A DNA stretch of 64,000 bases from assembly GCF_025847275.1 (NCBI RefSeq), contig NZ_JAOZEV010000009.1:62001-126000 (forward strand). Reading direction: 5' to 3'. Of this stretch, positions 1-7,948 are shown in pieces. Each line of letters begins with the position of its first letter. The stretch's first letter is position 1. The position numbers were made by a program, and so were the translations under genes. A model generated the notes under the pieces. It saw only the letters and a program-made list of their open reading frames with translations, ran no database searches and had not been told where the DNA came from. The stretch comes from Flavobacterium frigoritolerans (GTDB lineage: Bacteria > Bacteroidota > Bacteroidia > Flavobacteriales > Flavobacteriaceae).

Positions 1-84
1 TAAATCGCCTGCAGTTTCTCCTAATGTTGTAGCACAAATTTTCATAATCCAAAATGCGATAGTGATTTCGGGTAATTTTTTCAT
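1..84 (-). CDS. COG4705-like membrane protein, N-terminal fragment (cut by window edge)
   Basis: An open frame begins with ATG at 84 on the minus strand and runs off the left edge with no stop; only 28 codons are visible. The peptide starts MKKLPEITIAFWIMKICATT and continues LGETAGDL. From memory this resembles the start of the COG4705 family of multi-pass membrane proteins of uncertain function, in which a PE(I/V)T...FWI(M/I)K...GET.(A/G)D signature opens the protein. It starts 10 bases after the stop of the TonB-dependent receptor gene, so it is probably the last visible member of the same minus-strand unit. No function is claimed. The family call rests on one short segment. Confidence 0.6.
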   Translation of the reverse strand, partial: MKKLPEITIAFWIMKICATTLGETAGDL

Positions 85-94
85 TTGTTATTTA

Positions 95-2509
95 TTAAAA
101 TTTATAGCTGTATCCAAATCGAACAACTTGTGTTTCGTAGTAATCTTTGCTATTGTAGCTAAAACCATTACCTTGTATTTCTTTCTTAATTACAAGTGTA
201 TTCAGGATATCAGTTGCATTAAGAAATAGTTCACCTTTTCCTTTTTGTATTAATTTTTTAGCTCCTAAATCTATTGAGAATCGAGCGTTTATTCTTCCCT
301 GAGGTATAACATCAGGTGCGAGATATACTGCTGATAATTGACCATTAACAGTTTTATTAAATTGAAAAATATTATTCCATTTTACATTTCCAGAAACAAT
401 TTGTTGCTTTTCGCCAAAGTAGGTTGTTGGTACAGGATACAAATTTGTTACCGTAAATGCATCTATTTTATTCTGATAGGCGTTTCCGTTTAAATTAAAA
501 GTATACCATGAATTAACTTCCTTAGAATATACCATTTCTATACCAGTAGAAGAACTTTTATCTGCATTCTGAAAAACATTATAAATAAGATTACTGTTTG
601 GAGCTGTTGTCGCAATACGGCTAATGGTACCATTTACAAAACGGTGATACAGTGAGGTAAATAGATACCCTTTGCCAATAGTTGCTTTATAACCAAGTTC
701 AAATGCAGTGGTGAATTGAGGTTTAAGTGCAGGATTACCAACTTTTATAATTTCGGCATCATCATATTTTGGAAAAATCCGAATATCTACTTCACTTGGT
801 CTGTCGACTCTACGATTATAAAAAGCAGTCAATTTATTTTTGTCATTAATTTTATATCCAAATCGAATGCTAGGGAAGGGCTGAGTATAATCATAACCAT
901 CACTTTTGTATGTAGGATGATTAGGATTTACATCGTATTGCAAATTCACATATTCTACGCGAAGACCAACTTCTGCTTCGATTTTGTTGTTTTCAAATAT
1001 ATAGTTCCCGTACACTGCAGGAATGATTTCTTTGTAAGTTGCCCAGCCACCAGCGTTAGGATCTAAAGGAGAATTTATGCCTGGGGAAAATTGCATATTT
1101 GTTGGGATTTCTCTATTTCTAAATTTTAATCCAGTTTCGAAACGGCCGTATTTTAAAGGCTGAATATAATCGACATTTATATCGATAACTTTTTCATCAG
1201 AAAGTAGTTTAAAAGAATCTTTTCCTGTAAAAGTGGGCATGATATTATCAAAGAAATATTTCTCGTCTTCTCTATGGTAGGTATAATTAATTCCAGCATT
1301 TAATTTATGCCCAGCTTCTTTAAATTTATGTTGGTAAGATGCCGATAGCATTGCGGTTGTTTTTAGTTCATCCTCTAGAAATTGCCATAAGCGTAAACGT
1401 TGTGAATAATCCTTATTAAAGAAAGGCTGATCTCCATTATCGATAATTTTTTCGCTTCCAAACATACCAGAGATAGCAAATGTATTTTGCTCATTGTAAT
1501 TCCAATCTACACCTGTTTTAATAGTTGTAAAATGAGTATCACGATTTCTTTTGGTTTGCTGGTTTATAATGGTGCCATCATCATAAGTTCGAGTAACAAA
1601 CTCATTTTTATTAAGTGTTTCAGTATATAAGTAATCAGCTTGTAAATAGGTGTTTATTTTGTTCTTGCGGTAATTCAGCGAAAGCGAAGGATTTATTTTA
1701 GGAGTAACTTCGTATTGAGGTCGTATCGTAGGTAAATTGGTTTTACGTTGCCACAAAGCACCGTATCCAGATGCTATGCCTATTTTTCCGTTAAATCCTT
1801 CTTGTTTGTTTTTTTTATAAATAATATTAATGATTCCTGCATTACCATTAGCATCAAATTTAGCCGAAGGATTGTTTATAATTTCTATTTTTTCAATTGC
1901 CGATGCAGGAATATTATCCAAGCCCGATTGATTTCCGAAACCAGTTAGTGCAGTTTGTTTTCCGTCAATAAGAACCATTACTTTATCATTACCTCGCAAT
2001 TGTACTTTTCCGTCTTGAACTGTAACGCCGGGGAGGCTTTGCATAGATTGTAAAACCGAACCACCACTTTGAGTAATATTATCGGCTACAGAAAAGACTT
2101 TTTTATCCATTTTGGCACTTATTTCATCTGTTTTAGAAGCTGTTATTATTACCTCATTTAGCGTATTAATATCTTCTTCAATTGTTAGGGTCGATAAGTC
2201 TAAAAAGTCTGATAATGTACCTACAAATAACGGCTGTGTTTTGGTTTTATATCCTACGAAACTAATTTCCAGTATATAATTTCCAGAGTTAATGTTCGAA
2301 AATGTAAAACGTCCTTCATCGTTACTAACTACTCCTGCTACAAATGCTTGATTTTTGGATGATTTTAAAATAATATTGACATAAGGAATTGATGTTTTTA
2401 AACTCTTATCCTTTATGATTCCCGAAATTGTGACTAATTTATTTTGTGCTGTTGTCTTTGAAACTATTAATAGAGCCAAAGTAAGCAACAACATTATGTT
2501 TGCTTTCAT
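95..2509 (-). CDS. TonB-dependent outer-membrane receptor, OMP_b-brl_3 type
   Basis: An outer-membrane beta-barrel receptor that would import a ligand using TonB energy; the substrate is unknown. An ATG at 2533 is possible, but the ATG at 2509 gives a clean signal peptide (MKANIMLLLTLALLIVSKTTAQ) and is preferred. After it comes a carboxypeptidase-regulatory-like beta-sandwich (VTISGIIKDKSLKTSIPYVNI...), then a plug domain (LRGNDKVMVLIDGKQTAL, ...IEKIEIINNPSAKFDANG), then a long barrel ending in an aromatic residue (GYSYKF) as expected for BAM-assembled proteins. About 800 residues is normal for this family, which is distinct from SusC. It lies downstream of a PepSY-like protein and a two-component system, suggesting control by that system. 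A metal or small ligand is as likely as a sugar. Confidence 0.85.
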   Translation of the reverse strand: MKANIMLLLTLALLIVSKTTAQNKLVTISGIIKDKSLKTSIPYVNIILKSSKNQAFVAGVVSNDEGRFTFSNINSGNYILEISFVGYKTKTQPLFVGTLSDFLDLSTLTIEEDINTLNEVIITASKTDEISAKMDKKVFSVADNITQSGGSVLQSMQSLPGVTVQDGKVQLRGNDKVMVLIDGKQTALTGFGNQSGLDNIPASAIEKIEIINNPSAKFDANGNAGIINIIYKKNKQEGFNGKIGIASGYGALWQRKTNLPTIRPQYEVTPKINPSLSLNYRKNKINTYLQADYLYTETLNKNEFVTRTYDDGTIINQQTKRNRDTHFTTIKTGVDWNYNEQNTFAISGMFGSEKIIDNGDQPFFNKDYSQRLRLWQFLEDELKTTAMLSASYQHKFKEAGHKLNAGINYTYHREDEKYFFDNIMPTFTGKDSFKLLSDEKVIDINVDYIQPLKYGRFETGLKFRNREIPTNMQFSPGINSPLDPNAGGWATYKEIIPAVYGNYIFENNKIEAEVGLRVEYVNLQYDVNPNHPTYKSDGYDYTQPFPSIRFGYKINDKNKLTAFYNRRVDRPSEVDIRIFPKYDDAEIIKVGNPALKPQFTTAFELGYKATIGKGYLFTSLYHRFVNGTISRIATTAPNSNLIYNVFQNADKSSSTGIEMVYSKEVNSWYTFNLNGNAYQNKIDAFTVTNLYPVPTTYFGEKQQIVSGNVKWNNIFQFNKTVNGQLSAVYLAPDVIPQGRINARFSIDLGAKKLIQKGKGELFLNATDILNTLVIKKEIQGNGFSYNSKDYYETQVVRFGYSYKF

Positions 2510-2624
2510 ATTATTTAGAGGTTTGCTTGCCAAAGAAAATAGGCAAAAAGATTCCTGTGCTAATTATAGGGTATTGCCCTACATAGCATTTATAAATTCA
2601 GTTATTAAAAATGTATTTAGATTA

Positions 2625-2655
2625 AATGTATCAGTACTAGTGATTTTGATACATT
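2625..2655. other. Inverted repeat between the PepSY-like gene and the TonB receptor gene
   Basis: AATGTATCA (2625-2633) and TGATACATT (2647-2655) are perfect 9-bp arms around a 13-base spacer. It sits just after the stop of the PepSY-like gene and about 116 bases before the receptor start. The T-run lies on the plus-strand side (2654-2659), where no gene needs ending, so an operator or attenuator for the minus-strand receptor gene is as likely as a terminator. Confidence 0.4.
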
Positions 2656-2679
2656 TTTTAGACGAAAGTCATAATTAGT

Positions 2680-3108
2680 TTATTTGGATATTTCTTTTAC
2701 AAAATTTCCTTTATGATCGAATATTAAATCTTTTTTATAGATTTCTACCTCAAAGAAAACTTTGCCGTTTACATCAGTAATTTTGGCAACTTCTTTGATT
2801 TTTTTACGACGATAGTTAACTTTAACGTATGGCAAAATACTATTTGGTAATTGATCTTTTGTTATTTTAATTTCAGTCTGAATGAGATTACCTGAGCTAT
2901 CCAGTAAAGCAAATTGTGGTTTTTTATCATAGGTAAATGCTACCTCGTAGTTGTCATTTTCTTTTTCCCATTTAGCATTAGTAGCATCTGGAAATTTTAT
3001 TAAAAAGGTCGATTTTACAATTCCAGGAACATCTTTTTGGTTTAAATCCTGAGCCATTGCAAAAGCTGAAATTAATATTGCGAATAGTGATATTATTGAT
3101 GTTCTCAT
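2680..3108 (-). CDS. Secreted PepSY-like (DUF2874) protein
   Basis: A 142-residue protein with a signal peptide (MRTSIISLFAILISAFAMAQ), so probably periplasmic. The mature part has the two-repeat PepSY-like layout of small Bacteroidetes proteins: FLIKFPDATNAKWEKENDNYEVAF, then a beta-hairpin (FALLDSSGNLIQTE), then a second alpha/beta unit ending in KKDLIFDHKGNFVKEISK. PepSY-like proteins often sit beside two-component systems and are thought to bind or inhibit partners in the envelope. Here it follows the histidine kinase on the same strand, with 70 bases between. A 30-base segment upstream (3158-3187) resembles one in front of the response regulator, suggesting shared control. Its biochemical activity is unknown. 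Confidence 0.8.
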   Translation of the reverse strand: MRTSIISLFAILISAFAMAQDLNQKDVPGIVKSTFLIKFPDATNAKWEKENDNYEVAFTYDKKPQFALLDSSGNLIQTEIKITKDQLPNSILPYVKVNYRRKKIKEVAKITDVNGKVFFEVEIYKKDLIFDHKGNFVKEISK

Positions 3109-3157
3109 GTGTTTTTAATTTTTATTGATAAATCTACAGTTCAAAATTAGAATAGAA

Positions 3158-3187
3158 TTCTGTAGGAAGTTTGAATTTTTAGAATTT
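3158..3187 (-). promoter_or_regulatory. Candidate response-regulator site upstream of the PepSY-like gene
   Basis: Plus-strand text TTCTGTAGGAAGTTTGAATT followed by TTTAGAATTT, 50-79 bases upstream of the PepSY-like start and overlapping the last codons of the kinase gene. It closely matches 5132-5161 in front of the response regulator gene, in the same orientation relative to the gene it precedes. Confidence 0.45.
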
Positions 3188-4441
3188 AACGGTAAAACAG
3201 TGTAAATTATTTTCAAAAGCATAGTCTATTTTCCAATGACTTATTTCGGTAATTTTTTTTATAATTGCCATTCCCAAGCCGTTTCCTTGCGAAGATGGAT
3301 TTACTTTAGAAAAACGATTAAATAATTTGTCTACAATCAATGATGTTTCCTGACCAGTATTTAAAAACGTAATAGATTCACTAGTAATTATAATACTGAT
3401 TTCTCCATTTTTTATATTGTGTCTAATAGCATTAAGAAACAAATTATTAATAAGAACTTCTGTTAATGAAGGATTGCCTTTTATTTTTAGTTTTTCGGTA
3501 TATTCTATAACAATGTTGAGGTTTTTAGCCTTTGCCTGCTCAGTAAAAAAATCAAGATGTTTTTTTAAATATTCATTTATAACAATGGGCTGTTTGTCTA
3601 GATAATTTTCATTTTCAATTTTAGACAATAGCAAAAGGTTCTTGTTTAATCTATTTAATCGGGAAACATCTTTATTTAAGGAGCTTAAAACTTCTGATTG
3701 TTCTTTAGTTACATCAAGCTGAAAAAGAGTATCAATTTTTGTTTGAAAAAGTGCTAATGGGGTTTGTAATTCATGTGCTGCGTTTTCTACAAATTCTCTT
3801 TGATTGTTATAAATGTCGGTGTTTTTTTCGATAAGGCGATCCAAACTTTTGTTAAGTCTGTTAAACTCTTCAACATCGGTATGCATAAAGTTAGGCTTCT
3901 TATTTTTATCTATCTCAAATCCCTGAATTTGATTTAGCGTATCATAAAAAGGAGCCCAAAGTTTTTTTGATAAAACTTTAGTGATTAGTAATATACCTAA
4001 AAGTAAAATGATGATTACCACTAAAAATAACAACGCAATACTTATAATTAAATCTTCTTTTTCTATAAGATTAATTCTGCCTACATACGTATAGGGTTGC
4101 CCTTTTATTACTATTGGAGAATTGAGCTCTCTGTAAGGTTCATTCTCGTTTTCAAGTTCATCAAAATAGATTTTATCAAAAATAGTGTCTTTACTAACAA
4201 TATGAGACGGAACAATCTGAACATTTCGATTGTATTTATTCCATAATGAAATATCGTTGCTGTTTATTTTAGGTAATTCTTCTTTTAAGAATTCATCTCT
4301 GTGTAAAGAGAGTGTTTCATCAGTTTCCTCAATATATAATCGTTCTGTGATATAATAAAAAGCAGGAACCGATATCAGTAGTATTAAAACTGAAAATAAC
4401 AAAAAGCTGGCTGTTGTTTTATTTAAAAGTTTTTTATTCAT
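3179..4441 (-). CDS. Sensor histidine kinase
   Basis: A 420-residue inner-membrane kinase. Transmembrane segments lie at about residues 11-31 and 130-154, flanking a roughly 100-residue periplasmic sensor region with no recognisable domain. The HisKA motif is REFVENAAHELQTPLA with the phospho-accepting His at 223. The HATPase domain has an N box (NNLFLNAIRHN, about 332-342) and a G box (QGNGLGMAI, about 385-393). The gene overlaps the upstream response-regulator gene by 8 bases, so the two are co-translated partners. The kinase would autophosphorylate on His223 and pass the phosphate to Asp51 of the regulator. The signal is unknown. The neighbouring PepSY-like protein and TonB receptor are the obvious candidates for its output or input. 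Confidence 0.93.
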   Translation of the reverse strand: MNKKLLNKTTASFLLFSVLILLISVPAFYYITERLYIEETDETLSLHRDEFLKEELPKINSNDISLWNKYNRNVQIVPSHIVSKDTIFDKIYFDELENENEPYRELNSPIVIKGQPYTYVGRINLIEKEDLIISIALLFLVVIIILLLGILLITKVLSKKLWAPFYDTLNQIQGFEIDKNKKPNFMHTDVEEFNRLNKSLDRLIEKNTDIYNNQREFVENAAHELQTPLALFQTKIDTLFQLDVTKEQSEVLSSLNKDVSRLNRLNKNLLLLSKIENENYLDKQPIVINEYLKKHLDFFTEQAKAKNLNIVIEYTEKLKIKGNPSLTEVLINNLFLNAIRHNIKNGEISIIITSESITFLNTGQETSLIVDKLFNRFSKVNPSSQGNGLGMAIIKKITEISHWKIDYAFENNLHCFTVKF

Positions 4442-5111
4442 TATCCCATTTGTATCCTAAACCATAAATAGTTTTTATATAATCGCCACTTTTTGCATGG
4501 TTTAGTTTCTTTTTTAAGTTTTTTATATGCGCATAAACGAAATCATGATTATCGAGCATATCAGCCATATCTCCCGAAAGATGTTCGGCAATAGCGCCTT
4601 TGGAGAGAACTTTGTTTTCATTGCCTATTAAAAACAATAATAAATCTATTTCTTTTTTTGTGATGTCTAGTTTTGTATTGTTTACAGTGACTGTTTTAGA
4701 TAAGATATCGATAACAATTTCATTAAAGATAACACAATTGTTTCCTTTAAAATTTTTACGTCGTATAAGGGCTTGGATTCGTACTAATAATTCAGATAAA
4801 TGAAATGGCTTTGTTAAATAATCATCGGCACCCAGATTAAAACCTTCGATTCGGGTATCTAATGTTTCTTTGGCAGAAATAATAATAACGCCTTCGGTTT
4901 TATTTCTTTTTTTTAATTCTTTTAATATATCAAATCCATCACCATCAGGAAGCATTAAGTCTAATAATACACAATCGTAATCATAAGAATTGATTTTGTC
5001 AAGAGCATCTTTGTAAGATCCAGAGGTCTCACAATGAATGCCATTGGGCTTAAAATAGCTTTTTATACTTGCAGCTATTTCTAATTCGTCTTCTATTATC
5101 AAAATTTTCAT
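4434..5111 (-). CDS. OmpR-family response regulator
   Basis: A 225-residue DNA-binding regulator. The receiver domain (1-115) has the acidic pocket (IIEDE), phospho-acceptor Asp51 (VLLDLMLPDGDG) and conserved Lys101 (DDYLTKPF). The C-terminal winged helix (about 130-225) ends with the usual IKTIYGLGYKW signature of the OmpR/PhoB class. Its stop overlaps the start of the histidine kinase gene. Upstream, at 5133-5150, the heptamer TCTGAAT is repeated 11 bases apart, which is the normal spacing for tandem OmpR/PhoB half-sites, so autoregulation is likely. A similar segment precedes the PepSY-like gene. Confidence 0.94.
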   Translation of the reverse strand: MKILIIEDELEIAASIKSYFKPNGIHCETSGSYKDALDKINSYDYDCVLLDLMLPDGDGFDILKELKKRNKTEGVIIISAKETLDTRIEGFNLGADDYLTKPFHLSELLVRIQALIRRKNFKGNNCVIFNEIVIDILSKTVTVNNTKLDITKKEIDLLLFLIGNENKVLSKGAIAEHLSGDMADMLDNHDFVYAHIKNLKKKLNHAKSGDYIKTIYGLGYKWDNE

Positions 5112-5131
5112 ACTGCAATTTACTAATTCAA

Positions 5132-5161
5132 TTCTGAATGAAATCTGAATTTTAGAATTTG
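5132..5161 (-). promoter_or_regulatory. Candidate autoregulatory site of the response regulator
   Basis: Two TCTGAAT heptamers at 5133-5139 and 5144-5150, exactly 11 bases apart, followed by TTTTAGAATTT, 21-50 bases upstream of the response-regulator start. The 11-base repeat is typical of OmpR/PhoB-class binding sites. The whole 30-base block reappears with changes at 3158-3187. Confidence 0.5.
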
Positions 5162-5234
5162 CTTGATTTTTAAATAATAAAAGAACGCTGCTTATTGCGA
5201 AAACTTCAGATCAGAGGTGAATTATAAGGGTGCA

Positions 5235-5774
5235 TTAATATTCTTTAACATCAGCTATTAAAAACGACTTGCCAGAATGAATAACTTTTATATCTCTTTT
5301 ATAATTTTGTTTAAAGGTAAGATCCCTAATTGTGGTTTCAAAAATATAGGCTTTGTCTTTGGTTACCGATAAAAATTTGCAATTCATGACTTTTATCTTC
5401 CCATAATCTTGTGACGGAACAAGAAAACCTCCAGTGCCAACATATTTAGTATTAAATTGATTATGCCATTTCTTTTTAAAAGTTTCTTCTGTAAGACCAT
5501 CATCATATTCCATATTTATGGCGTCACTTTTATACTCAGCATAGGTTTTGGTTGTCATATCACTCATTTTGTAAGTGTCTTTGTTAAAATTGGTCTCAAT
5601 AGTTTTAACTAACCATTTTTTTGCATTTTCCTGATCTTGATTTTCTGTCTTTAGTTCAGTATTTGTTTTAGAAGTAGAAATTAATCCTTTATTAGATTGG
5701 GCGTTTCCATCTTGAACTACTGTCAAACCTGATAATAAAGTGAACGCAAGTGCTAGAGTATTAAATTTGTACAT
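5235..5774 (-). CDS. Secreted protein of unknown function
   Basis: A 179-residue protein with a probable signal peptide (MYKFNTLALAFTLLSGLTVVQDGNAQ). The mature part has a charged helical stretch (TKTNTELKTENQDQENAKKWLVKTIETNF) followed by alternating hydrophobic and polar segments, including a tyrosine-rich middle (TYKMSDMTTKTYAEYKSDAINMEYDDGL), ending in SGKSFLIADVKEY. The C-terminal half resembles NTF2-like or DUF3828-like periplasmic proteins, but I cannot assign a family with confidence. It lies 123 bases upstream of the response-regulator gene on the same strand and could be part of the envelope-signalling cluster or transcribed alone. Confidence 0.7.
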   Translation of the reverse strand: MYKFNTLALAFTLLSGLTVVQDGNAQSNKGLISTSKTNTELKTENQDQENAKKWLVKTIETNFNKDTYKMSDMTTKTYAEYKSDAINMEYDDGLTEETFKKKWHNQFNTKYVGTGGFLVPSQDYGKIKVMNCKFLSVTKDKAYIFETTIRDLTFKQNYKRDIKVIHSGKSFLIADVKEY

Positions 5775-6070
5775 TGTTTTTAATGTTTATTGGAATTGAT
5801 GATTATTAAAACAAAATTGTAAATTAATAGCATTATTTCCTAAAAATAGCTAATTATATTTTTATTTAATCTATCAAAAGAATAATGATTTTTGATTTAG
5901 TTGTTATGAAATATCTTGAAGTGTATTATTATTTAATTTGGTGAAAATCAGATAGTTGTTTGGAATAAATTAGGCATTTAAAAGCGTTTTTTGACCAAAG
6001 GTTCTAATTGTATAAAAAATTATTTCTTTTGTTGCACTTTACTATCTTTGGCTATCCTATATTATTAATA

Positions 6071-7729
6071 TTGAAAACGGTTTTGAAAAATACTCTTTTG
6101 TTTCTTTTTCTGGTTATTACATGTTATCCTGCTTATGCGGATAACAGAGCCGATTCGGTATTTGTAAAATTAAATTTAGCATTAAAAAACAAGCAGAAAT
6201 ATGTTGAATTAAAAGAAGAGCAAATTGCAAATTTTAAAAAAATAAAATCTACAGATTTATCCGATTATCAAGAGTATAATTATAACAAAAGCTTATATAA
6301 GGAATATCAAAAATTTAATTCAGATTCGGCTATTTTATATGTAAGGAAGAATCTGAAGATTGCTAATAAATTACATAATAAAGATTTAGAGGAAACTGCT
6401 CAATTGCAATTAGCAAATCTTTACTCCTCATCAGGGAGATACCGCGAGTCTGAAGAGATTTTAAAAAGTATAAATAAAAAGCTATTATCTCCGCAATTAC
6501 TTCCGGATTATTACGAAGGATATAGTGCGTTTTTCTCGCATTATTCCACAAACAGCTATAATCCGATATATGTAAAGCAAGTTATAAAATATCGAGATTC
6601 GCTATTAACGGTACTGAATCCTCAATCGCTAAAGTATAAAATCAATCTGGCTGAAAAGAATATTTCAGAAGGGAAAATCGATAGTACAGAGAAAGATTTA
6701 ATACAATTGCTAAAAGAAACAAAAGATAACAATCCGCAATATGCTATGATTGCCTATCTTTTAGGAAATATAAATAAAAAGAAAGAAAATCTAGAATTAA
6801 AAAAAATATACTTTGCGATATCGGCAACTGCTGATTTAAAAAATTCTATAAAAGACAATGCTTCGATTCAGGAGCTAGCTTTGGTTTATTATCAATTAGG
6901 AGATGTAGATACGGCTTATAGATTGACAAAATCTGCCATCGAGGATGCTATTTTTTGCAATGTACAATTCCGTACACTTCAAATGTCCGAAGTATATTCG
7001 ATTATCAATACTGCTTATTTAGATAAAGAAGCCAAAAGCAAAAGTCAATTGCAATTGTATCTTATATTGATAAGTGTACTTTCTGGTTTCTTGGTTTTGG
7101 CAGTAATTTATGTTTATAAGCAAATGAAAAGGGTTTCCAGAATAAAGGAAGAGCTTTTTAAAACAAGCGAAGAGCTGGTAAAATTAAATGCGGATATCAG
7201 TAAAACAAATAATCAGCTAAAGGAGAGAAATGCTCAATTGTCTGAATCCAATCATATCAAAGAAGAGTATATAGCTCATTTTTTTAGTCTTTGTTCTACT
7301 TATATCAATAAACTCGAAACTTACCGTATTACATTAAACAAAAAAGCGACAGCAAAACAGTTTGATGAATTGTATAAAATTTTAAAATCGACCACTTTGG
7401 TTGATAATGAACTCGAAGAGTTATACAAGAATTTTGATACTATTTTTCTAAATCTATATCCTACTTTCGTAAAAGATTTTAATTCATTACTGATTAGCGA
7501 AGAACAAATTGTACTTAAACAGGGAGAATTGTTAAACACAGAGTTGCGAATTTTTGCTTTAATACGACTTGGTATTAATGATAGTGTAAAAATTGCAGCT
7601 TTCCTTCGTTACTCTTTAAGTACCATTTACAATTACCGCACACGAGCAAGAAATAAGGCCGCTGTTTCTCGTAACGAATTTGAAGAAATGGTTATAAAAA
7701 TCGGCTTAATTGCAGTTAAAACGCAATAA
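6071..7729 (+). CDS. TPR-containing membrane regulator with DUF6377 C-terminus
   Basis: No ATG start is available. TTG at 6071 gives a good signal peptide (KTVLKNTLLFLFLVITCYPAYA); TTG at 6008 is an alternative. Residues of the first half form TPR-like helical repeats facing the periplasm (NLYSSSGRYRESEEIL, YQLGDVDTAYRLTKSAIEDA). A single membrane segment (LQLYLILISVLSGFLVLAVIYVY) comes next, then a coiled coil, then the cytoplasmic DUF6377 region ending LGINDSVKIAAFLRYSLSTIYNYRTRARNKA, a LuxR-like helix-turn-helix signature. Such proteins are Bacteroidetes membrane-bound transcription regulators related in layout to SusR. It lies upstream of the GH3 gene and may sense a carbohydrate for it. 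Confidence 0.82.
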   Translation: MKTVLKNTLLFLFLVITCYPAYADNRADSVFVKLNLALKNKQKYVELKEEQIANFKKIKSTDLSDYQEYNYNKSLYKEYQKFNSDSAILYVRKNLKIANKLHNKDLEETAQLQLANLYSSSGRYRESEEILKSINKKLLSPQLLPDYYEGYSAFFSHYSTNSYNPIYVKQVIKYRDSLLTVLNPQSLKYKINLAEKNISEGKIDSTEKDLIQLLKETKDNNPQYAMIAYLLGNINKKKENLELKKIYFAISATADLKNSIKDNASIQELALVYYQLGDVDTAYRLTKSAIEDAIFCNVQFRTLQMSEVYSIINTAYLDKEAKSKSQLQLYLILISVLSGFLVLAVIYVYKQMKRVSRIKEELFKTSEELVKLNADISKTNNQLKERNAQLSESNHIKEEYIAHFFSLCSTYINKLETYRITLNKKATAKQFDELYKILKSTTLVDNELEELYKNFDTIFLNLYPTFVKDFNSLLISEEQIVLKQGELLNTELRIFALIRLGINDSVKIAAFLRYSLSTIYNYRTRARNKAAVSRNEFEEMVIKIGLIAVKTQ

Positions 7730-7879
7730 TTAATTTCAATTCCACTACTTTTTTAGTTCTTTATAAAGAGTTAATGTGTTTATTTTTAATGCATTGTGTT
7801 TTTATATCGCTACTTTTATATAATAGGGCTTTCCAAGTAAACTATATCGTTTTAGCTTTACAATATAATTACATGGATT

Positions 7880-7910
7880 TTACTTAAGATTAAGTAAGAT
7901 TTAAATTTTG
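7880..7910 (+). promoter_or_regulatory. Promoter/operator region of the GH3 gene
   Basis: TTACTTA (7880-7886) and TAAGTAA (7891-7897) form a 7-bp inverted repeat around AGAT. It is followed at 7903-7910 by AAATTTTG, one mismatch from the Bacteroidetes TAnnTTTG box, about 38 bases before the GH3 ATG. The repeat would sit near the -33 position, where a regulator could act. Confidence 0.4.
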
Positions 7911-7948
7911 TCTTTATATTAAAATAAATTATTAATAAATAAGTAGTT

